This document shows, one piece after another, positions 37,311 through 45,414 of a stretch of DNA of 45,414 nucleotides. The stretch lies in assembly GCF_025399195.1 (NCBI RefSeq), contig NW_026252168.1, positions 1 through 45,414 on the forward strand, read 5' to 3'. The DNA is from Umbelopsis ramanniana AG (taxonomy: Eukaryota; Mucoromycota; Umbelopsidomycetes; Umbelopsidales; Umbelopsidaceae). A program made the translations under genes and the position numbers. Each line of letters starts with the position of its first letter. The stretch's first letter is position 1. The notes under the pieces are model-generated. The model saw only the letters and a program-made list of their open reading frames with translations. It searched no databases and was not told where the DNA came from.

Positions 37311-38201
37311 TTATGCTGTCGAGTGTACCTGATAGTCGCTGGTATATCGAACAAATTGGTATCCTACTTCCTGGTAAATGTGATTCGACGTCGGGTTATC
37401 GTTGTCAGCATGTAACGTAACGAATTGATAAGTTTTGAGCAGATGGTCACTGAGAGTCGCCATCAAAGCAGAAGCATAGCCACGTTTACGAAATTCTGGA
37501 GGCGTGTAGACACCAGCAACTGACGTCCCATATTTCAATGGCCTCAACTGAAACGCCATAGACACTGGTTGCTTGCCCAGGCACCACACGTAGAGAAGCC
37601 CAACTTTGGTCAAGTTAGTTACCGCCTTTTCACATTCTTCGAGGGAAAGGAATGGCAGCTTGCACTGGTGGTTAAATCCCTTATACCAACTTCCAATAAC
37701 TTTCATGTCGTCGTCTGATGTTGTTTTTCTTAGCACTCCTTTTGCCACCATCTCTCGACACTGTTCTGTCCATAGAACCTTGGTAAGCCTGTAAGTAGAC
37801 ATGGCTCTGTCCTCTTGAACAGTGCGACTTGTTGCCTCTGCGTACGCATTTGCAAACACCTTTGCTCCTGGTTCGCATCCTAGGTATCCTACCAAGCCCT
37901 TTACCACGCTCTCGACTGTAGCGAGATGCTTTGCCAAAAGTTCTTGCGCTTCAGTCTCACTTCCGTCTTCAGGACACCATGAAAGCCACATGTAGTTCCC
38001 TGGCGACCAGCATCCAGCGTATACCAATTTGTCGCCATCCAACACTGCAGCGTAATAGCCACCTTCGACATTATCACGAGCCCATACTGTTGGTTTGAAT
38101 ATAACTTGGCTATTTTCAAGCTCGTGTTCTTCTAGCTGTGGTCGTAGTTCGTCTAAAAACTGTTGTGGCCCAGGATACACTTTTATACCGAGGTTGCTCA
38201 T
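37311..38201 (-). CDS. GNAT-family N-acetyltransferase (FR47-like)
   Basis: Intronless; from the ATG at 38201 (MSNLGIKVYPGP) it has 296 residues. The open frame extends 19 codons further up but without an ATG, and a TATA-like element at 38261-38265 fits the start chosen. The C-terminal third is a GNAT domain: motif A VAGVYTPPEFRKRGYASALM contains the acetyl-CoA pyrophosphate loop R-K-R-G-Y-A, followed by NPTSNHIYQEVGYQFV (motif B). The N-terminal ~150 residues, with WARDNVEGGYYAAVLDG and YMWLSWCPEDG, are typical of fungal proteins of this type whose acceptor is unknown. No targeting signal is evident. Confidence 0.85.
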   Translation of the reverse strand: MSNLGIKVYPGPQQFLDELRPQLEEHELENSQVIFKPTVWARDNVEGGYYAAVLDGDKLVYAGCWSPGNYMWLSWCPEDGSETEAQELLAKHLATVESVVKGLVGYLGCEPGAKVFANAYAEATSRTVQEDRAMSTYRLTKVLWTEQCREMVAKGVLRKTTSDDDMKVIGSWYKGFNHQCKLPFLSLEECEKAVTNLTKVGLLYVWCLGKQPVSMAFQLRPLKYGTSVAGVYTPPEFRKRGYASALMATLSDHLLKTYQFVTLHADNDNPTSNHIYQEVGYQFVRYTSDYQVHSTA

Positions 38202-38887
38202 CTTGTTGTAAAATTGTTTGGATTGAGTAAAGAAAGAAGTCAAATGAATATTTCCCAACTTTATAACTTATTTTGGCAGAAATCACCTCTATAGGCGGAG
38301 AACAAGGCAAAAACAAGGTGACTCAAGCTGCGCGATATGTGAGTCAAATCTCCGAACTTGAATTCATATCACATCACAGCATTGGGGTGATACGGCAGAC
38401 TTCTCTACCAACTGCAAGACGTCTTTAACAATACGTAGTTGTTCATCATCTTTGAAGATAATCACTGAAGTTGGGGGATAAAAGGCTACTTGGCGAGTAA
38501 CTTTCTATAGGTGGACTTTATTTATTATTATGTTATTGGGAAACAATACCCTCTTACTGCGTAGAAGTGAACTGATCATCCAATTTGGTACGCCTACTTT
38601 CTATGGTTGAAATACCACCAAGTCTCTGAGCTTCATCTTCTTGCACTGTATCATATTTTCCGTCACCGATGGGTACATTATCACTGATCTCATTTTGATC
38701 GCCAGGAAGATAGTTATGATTATTCCCTCTGTTGCTTTATCGAATTCACAAAAGATATGCCTTTTCCAATACACTTTTACCATAAATCAGTTTAAAGTAG
38801 GCATTATTTTAGTATGTATCTTCCTCTTAGCTGGTTGTCTGTCCCCCTTCTGACCAATAAGTATCGCAACCTACACGGAATTCTTAT

Positions 38888-38904
38888 CCGTACTGTCAGT
38901 ACGG
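38888..38904. promoter_or_regulatory. Perfect palindrome CCG-N11-CGG
   Basis: CCGTACTGTCAGTACGG is symmetric over 7 bp arms around GTC. Two outward CGG/CCG triplets spaced by 11 are the style of sites bound by fungal Zn2Cys6 factors, though Gal4 itself uses the opposite orientation. The bound protein and the regulated gene are unknown. Confidence 0.35.
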
Positions 38905-39191
38905 GAATAATGGCAATAAAATTCTAAGGTTACCGTTTGTGAGGCGGTAAAATCGAGAGAGTTAGCTCTTTCAAGAGGTGCGTGACAGGCGAAAATGCTA
39001 AAATTACGGTCTGGAACAAAATGTAGTTGGTAAAAATTTATCATAAGGCCATTAATGGCTTTTCTCCTCTTGTTACCTCTCTCAGGTTTTTTGAAGCTCA
39101 TCATAGTATATACTTTCCACATATCAGTGATCACAATTTAAAAGCCTTTGTGTGAATTGAATTACAATGTGGAAAAGCTGGGTGTAATTCC

Positions 39192-39235
39192 CACGTGACT
39201 CGGTGCAACGTCACAGTGGCAGCGACTTGACCAAT
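39192..39235 (+). promoter_or_regulatory. E-box, CRE-like half site and CCAAT box upstream of Myb-C2H2 gene
   Basis: CACGTG (39192-39197), CGTCA (39209-39213) and CCAAT (39231-39235) cluster within 45 bp, about 210-255 nt before the likely ATG. The spacing suggests a core regulatory region; assignment is inference. Confidence 0.4.
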
Positions 39236-39445
39236 AAAGAGCTTTGTTTTGTATCAATGTGGATGGGAGGCACAAAGCTTTTTTCTGTTGGCTCAGCGCA
39301 ATTTTTTTTTTCGTGTGTACTCGGAGCAAGCGCATTTCCAGCAAGGAAAAATAAAGGAATGGTAATTACTTAATTTCTCTTTCTTCTGTTTGAAAGACAT
39401 CGCTTCAACCGCTCGAAGAACGGGCCAAGTGTGCCCTCGCCTTCA

Positions 39446-42031
39446 ATGCAACAGTTCAACAGCCCCCAGCATCTATCCACTGCCGCTTATCACTTGACAC
39501 GGCCAAGACCTTTTGATGACCAAGGAACACTTGATCTGACAGCTTCTGACCAATTACAGTATAATTCTATGTTTAAATTCCAAAATGCCGCTCAAGCTCC
39601 TTTATCGGGTCAACCAATACAGTTAAATCAGCAACAATATGGCCAGAATCAGATACTCAGCAATGACTCAGATGGTCAAAATAGGATGACTCCTCAAAAC
39701 TCGTTCACCTATCCACAACAAGGTTTTCGGCCCGTCACCATGTCTATGAATCAGCATGCCATGGCAGCGGGACCTTTCATGTCACCACAGCGTCAGCAGC
39801 AGTTACATCTTCCTAACAAGATCGACCATAACAATGGCAATGTGGACCAGTTTGGAGGTTTTCACACGGTATGATAACACATCCTTCATGTAACGCAGAC
39901 CACCACTGTTTCACTCCTCTACTAACACGCAAAGTTGTAGATGAACTCTGCTGATGAAATGGTTGCATCACTTACTCGGGCATCTCAGAATGTCCCTTCC
40001 ATGTATGACAATGTGGACATTCGTAGCTTAGTCAATAGCCCAGCCTTATCAGTAGCCGACTTACCACCTACCACTTTACCTCCTCTCTCGTCCAGTTTGC
40101 TCGATTCCCCACCTTCCAGCACTTTAACACCATCTCCTTCGACTGAAACTGAAGTCAAGGAGAAGGGCTTCAACGATCGAACACAGTGGACACCTGAAGA
40201 AGATAATTTTCTTCGATTGGCTGTTCAAGTCTATGGTGCGAATACCGAAAAATGGTCAAAAATCGCTGAATGCGTTCCAGGTCGTACGAACAAAAATTGT
40301 CGAAAGCGCTGGTTTCATTCTCTCGATCCATCGCTACGAAAGGGTCCATGGACGGAAGAGGAAGACAGGCTACTCAGAGAAGGAGTAACTAAATTTCCAA
40401 AAAAACAATGGAGCAAGATTGCCGATATGATTGTTGGTAGAACAGATGATCAATGTGCAAAACGATGGCGAGAAAGTTTAGATCCTAATATCGACCGATC
40501 AAGCTGGACTGAAGAAGAGGATGGCCTTTTATTACGGAAGTATGATGAGTACGGTACACAGTGGCAGAAAATTGCTTTATTCTTTCCTGGACGGCCTGGT
40601 CTACATTGTCGCAACCGATGGAGGAAACTGCAGAGGAGCGCACAAAGTAAGATCAACCATTTACCTCCTGAAATGCGCCGTGAAGATAGCTCGACCAGCA
40701 AAAACAGCCCAATCACTGAGGAAGAACATCTCTCACCACTGGATAGCCTTGGAAGTGGATCCGCATCTCCTAATATTACACTAAACACTAATACCTCGAC
40801 CTCCTTATCCGGACCAAAGCCACTACCACCATCGTCAGATCCCTCCATTCTTGCTCAATTTCAAGATCCTGCAGCGAACATGATTGCGAATAACTTACAA
40901 TCATCGCCACAAGATCAAATCCAGTTATCTCAGCAATCCAGATTAGATGAAGCACGAAGAGAAATGTTAGAAGAAATGAATCCGTACGGGTGTGACGTTC
41001 CTGGATGCTTTGCCAGTTTTCCAGCATCAAGTGGCCTCTTCTATCATATGAAAGGCGTTCACACAAATCTGGATGGTATCCCTAAACCGTACCGATGTGC
41101 TATACCTGGTTGTACTAAGAAGTACAAAAATATCAACGGACTTCAATATCACATCCGTGAAGCCAAAGGATCATCTGGACATGCTCCAGCCATCATGAGA
41201 GAGGATGGCTCACTAGATAATGGAATGGGGGATAACCGACCGTACAAATGTCAAGTCCCACGTTGTAAAAAGGCGTATCGAACACCAAACGGATTGCACT
41301 ATCATGTTCAACACGGACATGCACAACAAGATATATCTTTTACCGGTGCAATGGCGACCCCTGAAAATACCAGTTCTCAAAACAATGGAAAACGTCGACG
41401 GAATTCAGGTGGTAATTCTCAAGCGCAGGCACCTGCGCTACAGCAACCTGGAAATAATCTTCACTTGTTAATGGGCTCACCTCAGCAACGACTGAATCAG
41501 TTTGGGGCTCCACCAATGACTGGTATGCCAGCAATGAATATGAATACCATGAGAACCAGCTCGGCACAAATGATGCCTATGCAGGCACCATCGCAATCTC
41601 CACAAATGTCGTTACAGAGAATGCAACTGCCTGGATCGGCATCTTCTTCCCCTGCACAACAGCATGCTACGTTAAACAACCCAAACTCAGGTTTATTGGC
41701 AGGAATGATGAATGTGAACGATCAGAATCGGTATGGCGATGCTCGACTCTTCAAGTGTCCACAAATGACTTGCGGACAAATTTTCCAAAACTTGAGTGGC
41801 TTGCAACTTCATCAGCGACAGCAACATGGTCAACCTCTTCAACAACATTATCAGCAACCGCAACTGTCGTATGCGCAATACCAGACTTCTCCACATCAAT
41901 CACCTCACCAATCTCCACAAATGCAGCAACAAAATATGATCTTTAGCCCTCATCTTGGATTTTCCTCTGTCCCATTCCCTGGTGGTCAACAAGGCGCAAA
42001 TCTTCAAGATAATACTCATATGAATCGATGA
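39446..42031 (+). CDS. Myb (three repeats) plus C2H2 zinc-finger composite transcription factor
   Basis: Two exons, 39446-39868 and 39941-42031, give 837 residues. Exon 1 is Gln/Asn/Pro-rich. Residues about 221-372 form three Myb repeats: TQWTPEEDNFLRLAV, KGPWTEEEDRLLREGV and SSWTEEEDGLLLRKYDE, each with later Trp or aromatic positions (RKRWFHSL, AKRWRESL, RNRWRKL). After a Ser-rich linker come C2H2-type fingers at roughly 489 (YGCDVPGCFASF), 526 (YRCAIPGCTKKYKNINGLQYH), 576 (YKCQVPRCKKAYRTPNGLHYH) and 745 (FKCPQMTCGQIFQNLSGLQLH), the middle two like Sfp1/JAZF1 fingers. It should bind DNA through both modules. The start is uncertain: an ATG at about 39361 could splice to the same frame. Tail is Gln/His/Met-rich. 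Targets unknown. Confidence 0.9.
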
Positions 42032-42440
42032 TCGTACTTTAAAGTTTGTCGTAAAACAATCAAGAAATGCACATCTGCCCTCTAATTAATGTACATAGCA
42101 ATCACAAAGAGTTTCAAGACTACTATACGCAACGTATATAGTGGGAGCTGATACCTCTGTTATCTTTGCCTTGTTTCTAATATCGCCATCTTAGATCTCT
42201 TCTTAATAGTTTTTTTTTTTTTGTGTCGTTTAATCTCATCATTCATCACTGCTATCTATCAATCCTTGCTCTCTGTCGTAATTAGGGTTGTTTTTTCTCA
42301 TAACCCTTATACTGACACATATATACATACAAACGTTACCATCACCAAATATCAGTGCTGAAGTCTGAAAAATTTTTCTGCGAGACGTTGATTGCCAACT
42401 TTATTCTTCCTCCTCAGCAAATTACTTTGTTATAGCCTTT
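42032..42440. other. Intergenic region between Myb-C2H2 and HOP1 genes
   Basis: 409 bp; T-rich downstream part of the first gene and the leader of the second. A further upstream exon of the HOP1 gene could lie near 42300-42420, since an acceptor-like cctcctcag precedes 42418, but I cannot place a start there. Confidence 0.45.
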
Positions 42441-44464
42441 ATGCAAGCCACTGTAATTAACCTCCTCTCCGTATCGATTGGATGTATAGTATACTTGCGG
42501 TAAAGTGTTGGTCTCAAACACCTGTCGAATAGATTTTTTTTTAAGTCTTAATCAATCCGCATCAGAGGTCTGTATCCAAGCGAATGCTTCGAAGATGAAC
42601 TTCTACCTTGGCAGGAGCATAGTGAGCATCAATCACAAAGGCTGATGAACTCGGACTCGCCAGCTCATATCATTATTTTTTACACCAGACGTTATGGTCA
42701 AGGTTCTAAAGCGCGGTGTCTGCTATGAAGCCGATGCCCTTTGTGATATGATTGTATGTATGCATTACTCATGCGCAGATCCTCTATACATATCATGGTA
42801 ACACATTCGTTGCCTTAAAGGCAATGGGCATCATGGATGCCGTTAAGCACCGCTACCTTAGTTCGCTTGTAATGGCCATTCATTCAAGCCCAACAGTGCA
42901 AGACACTGAAAGTGAACAGCTAGAGTTTTCGATAAAATATCTGAATCAAGATGGAGATCCTGGGCAGTTGGCAAAGGCTGTGGCGCATCTGAATAGTCAT
43001 CTGCAAAGAGTTGAGGTACATTGATTTGCGCAAACAAAATACAGCATCATTCAATGGTTTGACAGCCTGTTTAGTTCCCAGGTAGTAATATGTATATATC
43101 GCTAAAGCTTGTGTACGGCAACGAGACTCCAATAGATTACAAACCACCTGGCTTCATGAACATAGAAATTATGTCAAGCACAGAGCCACACAGGTTTCCA
43201 ATCTATCAGCTGCGGACATCTGATAATCATCAGTAAGTTATAGAGGCTGAAACATCGTTCGATTTCATGTACTCACATTTTGAACAGAGTGACGCTAAAA
43301 GGGATCAAATTGGATCACAAAAGCACAATCACTCGACCTAAGATTAGAAATGTCGACAAAATTGTAAACCACAATGCCATGGAAGTTATATCTGACAGCT
43401 CATCTATACATGAAAATGACATTTCTTCTATCGATGTTACATCGAAAGTCGCAGAAATCCTTTGTCAAGGTTACGACATTTCAATCGATGTCATGAAGAT
43501 CGTTTGTCCGACGTTATTCTTTCCAAAACCTGAAAGGGCTAGTCGATCCAATGGCTCTGCGTATACAATTAAGAGCATGGCAAAGAACGAAGAAAATGAT
43601 CAATTGTCCGAAAACTCGTCAGATGTACCGATAAAGCTTGAAGAAACGAACGACTATGAGACAGGCGGCAATAGAAAATGCATGTGTAACGCGATGTCGA
43701 CAGATTCCGAACATTTGGTATGTTGCTTCCTTAATGCACTCAGCTAGCATAATATTCACTCCTTATTTAATATGTTAGATACAGTGCTGCAAGTGCTTTA
43801 ATTGGGATCACGCTATTTGTTATGGCTACTGGGGAGAATCAACCACGATGTTACAGGCAACACACATATGCTTTGCTTGTAAGAAAGAAGAAGGTCATAT
43901 CTTTCCTGCCATTGATCATAATCATTTCTCGGAACTGTGTGTCTATCGACGCGGTCTTCATCTTCTATGGAACGACGGATGGCTTAAGTCTATTGTCAGG
44001 ATAAGTTATTTGATGGGTACTTCAGATCAAACTTACCTATCAACACCACGCAGCCTTCGTTCTAATTTTCAATGGTGGCTTCATTAGGTGTTGATGTCAT
44101 ACAAGCTCGTAGTGTGCAGAACAAACTAAAGCGTACAGAATTTCTTTTCATGGATAAATCCAGAAATCCTAAATGCATGCGTACCAACGAGCTTGAGACC
44201 CTACTCAGCAAACTGATTAATCCTAAGCTTCTCTTGGGATCGTTGAACTTGGAAGTGGAGCGGAGAAACTCAGAATCTGACGTCAGGGTTATACCGGTTG
44301 GCACTGAACCACAATCACATGAACCAGCCGTCGAAGGAAACCAAGACTTAGAAAAAAGGACGCCTTCCACTCACACGCCACCGGAATATCATCACTCGGA
44401 TATAAATCCTAGTATTGGAGGGCTGAAAGTAGCTTTATCAGAATTAACATTAGCTCTGCTATAA
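42441..44464 (+). CDS. HOP1: Meiotic HORMA-domain protein with PHD finger (Hop1/HORMAD-like)
   Basis: Eight exons: 42441-42499, 42566-42621, 42689-42753, 42821-43015, 43075-43232, 43288-43717, 43779-44016, 44088-44464; 525 residues, in phase. The HORMA domain reads VINLLSVSIGCIVYLRGLYP, VKVLKRGVCYEAD, GIMDAVKHRYLSSLVMAI and YISLKLVYGNETPIDYKPPGF, aligning well with HORMAD1/Hop1. A PHD-type finger follows (CMC, QCCKC, HAIC, HICFAC), then SELCVYRRGL..VDVIQARSVQNKL, which fits the winged-helix part of Hop1's chromatin-binding region. Hop1 coats meiotic chromosome axes, promotes double-strand breaks and homolog bias. The N-terminus is about 15-20 residues short of the usual HORMA start, so another exon may lie upstream. 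Exon 4 could instead begin at 42779, but 42821 aligns better with the family. Confidence 0.88.
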
Positions 44465-44578
44465 TGTAATATGCGTGCAAAAGGAAAAAGAGAAATGATG
44501 AATTTTCGTACCTTGCAGTCCAAAAAGGTATTGGATCATTGTGTCATCATCGATTGCTTAAAATTCCCATTTCAACCA

Positions 44579-44588
44579 CTATAAAAAG
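44579..44588 (+). promoter_or_regulatory. TATA box of small membrane-protein gene
   Basis: CTATAAAAAG lies about 60 nt before the ATG at 44648, in a T/A-rich context, matching a strong core promoter. Confidence 0.6.
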
Positions 44589-44647
44589 CATTCACACAAG
44601 TTTCCAAATACTCTTATCCATTCTACCTCCCCAATAATACAAACATA

Positions 44648-44964
44648 ATGTCAGACTCAAGACAAACCGAAAAGAAGGTCAACGCTAACATCGAGCACTT
44701 CTCTGCTGAGGCTCAACAAGAAGTCACCCGTCTTCGCAAGGAGCTCGACGATCTTCGCATCCGTGCCCGCCCCAAGGTCCAAGAGGCTGAAAACTTCTTG
44801 AGCTCTCCTCAAGTTACTGGTTTCATCGGTGGTAAGTCAAGGAATATATATATATCACGTCTTTATCGGATCGACGTTAAATGAATTCTCCCTATCTAGG
44901 CTTTGTTGCTGCAACTGCTGTTATTCTCGGTTACGCCAAGTACAACGGTGGTCTTCGCTTGTAA
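44648..44964 (+). CDS. Small single-pass membrane protein (82 residues), function unknown
   Basis: Two exons, 44648-44831 and 44900-44964, in phase. Residues ~15-55 are a charged amphipathic helix with coiled-coil flavour (EAQQEVTRLRKELDDLRIRA); residues ~62-76 (FVAATAVILGYAKY) form a short hydrophobic segment near the C-terminus, ending KYNGGLRL. This is the layout of a tail-anchored or mitochondrial-membrane helper protein, but I do not recognise the family. Codons are strongly biased (AAG, CTC, GTC, CGC) as in eIF2 gamma and thiolase, and there is a clear TATA box, so it is probably well expressed. The intron splits a Gly codon just before the membrane segment. Confidence 0.8.
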
Positions 44965-45414
44965 GCAGTACCGCAATCTATTTCAGACAGCCCCCTTTTC
45001 AAATCAGCTGTGTGTTTCATGGTTCTTGTAGACCTTAATGTATGATAAAGTCAAATATATATCTCTCTCTCTGTCAAAATTGTGTTCATACTCTGTGTTG
45101 GCGTTAAATGGTGATATGGATAAGGATTGGAGACCGTGCGAAGTGCGTGAAAACAGGTGTTCGTAGGTATAGAATGAACCCCATCAACATTAAGTTGTAG
45201 GGCTTACTAAATCATTAGAACCAATCGGTTGCCGTATACCATAGCTGATGCTTAAGAGGAAAGCTAGGCACCTAATGATTCCGGTTCAGGTTATGGGCTA
45301 GGGTAATTGAGTGATTGTATGTATTACAGCAATTCGAATTTTTTTATTTCTGTTTTAATGACATTCTACAGCTGCAACAAGAACTGAATATCCATTCTGA
45401 CTCTTGGACACAGC
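44965..45414. other. Downstream region to window edge
   Basis: 450 bp after the last stop. It begins with the 3' UTR, including a short TATATA/CTCTCT tract near 45055-45075. No gene, RNA or repeat family is recognisable. Confidence 0.55.

Larger units (their letters stand above)
38202..39445. other. Divergent intergenic region, GNAT / Myb-C2H2 gene
   Basis: 1.24 kb with two promoters. Short frames at 38601-39344 lack recognisable content. Of note are a perfect CCG-N11-CGG palindrome (38888-38904) and, close to the Myb-C2H2 gene, an E-box CACGTG (39192-39197), a CGTCA element (39209-39213) and a CCAAT box (39231-39235). Confidence 0.55.

Noticed and set aside
38601-39344. Several 60-87-codon frames in the GNAT/Myb intergenic region
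   Set aside because: On both strands, mutually overlapping, A/T-rich, no recognisable domains.

Overview
The window is eukaryotic nuclear DNA, and its genes point to an early-diverging fungus, most probably Mucoromycota/Mucorales; this is an inference and the species is not determined. Genes are compact and mostly split by many short introns (about 45-200 nt) with GT..AG borders. Fungus-specific genes are present (inositol phosphorylceramide synthase AUR1, an Nrg1-like repressor). I see no bacterial operons, CRISPR array, rRNA, convincing tRNA or intact transposon. I rebuilt 19 protein genes by joining exons by hand. In every multi-exon model given, codon phase is kept across all proposed junctions, which is the main support for the coordinates.

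Layout. 0.8-6.9 kb: a tautomerase-like protein with a possible peroxisomal C-terminus (+), AUR1 (+), a CoA-type Nudix hydrolase (-) and Elongator subunit ELP6 (-). 7.1-10.5 kb: eIF2 gamma (+), divergent from ELP6, and peroxisomal 3-ketoacyl-CoA thiolase with a PTS2 (-). 11.1-21.2 kb: a HAD 'Swiss Army Knife RNA repair'-type protein (+), splicing factor SF3A3/Prp9 (-), NatC auxiliary subunit NAA35/Mak10 (+, 18 exons) and a large PPR protein (-). 21.6-25.7 kb: a CBM48/AMPK-glycogen-binding-domain protein (-) and a Rab5-type GTPase (+). 26.1-30.8 kb: a 22-exon ISWI chromatin remodeller (-). 32.8-38.2 kb: an Nrg1-like C2H2 factor, a Gyp1/TBC1D22 Rab-GAP and a GNAT acetyltransferase (all -). 39.4-45.0 kb: a Myb(R1R2R3)-C2H2 composite factor, a HOP1-type meiotic HORMA protein and an 82-residue membrane protein (all +).

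These are mostly single-copy housekeeping genes rather than one pathway. Loose themes are translation (ELP6 beside eIF2 gamma), peroxisome/CoA metabolism (thiolase, Nudix, perhaps the tautomerase), membrane traffic (Rab5, Gyp1) and chromatin/meiosis (ISWI, HOP1). Divergent pairs share very short promoters (151 bp for SF3A3/NAA35, 215 bp for ELP6/eIF2 gamma).

The observations most worth following are a Rab5 gene whose prenylation motif is completed by a 5-nt terminal coding exon; a factor joining three Myb repeats to four C2H2 fingers; a possible peroxisomal tautomerase; alternative N-termini for the CBM48 and Gyp1 genes; frame-neutral N-terminal mini-exons in ISWI; and an unexplained coding-like stretch at 32.1-32.5 kb. 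I found no clear novel multi-gene system.
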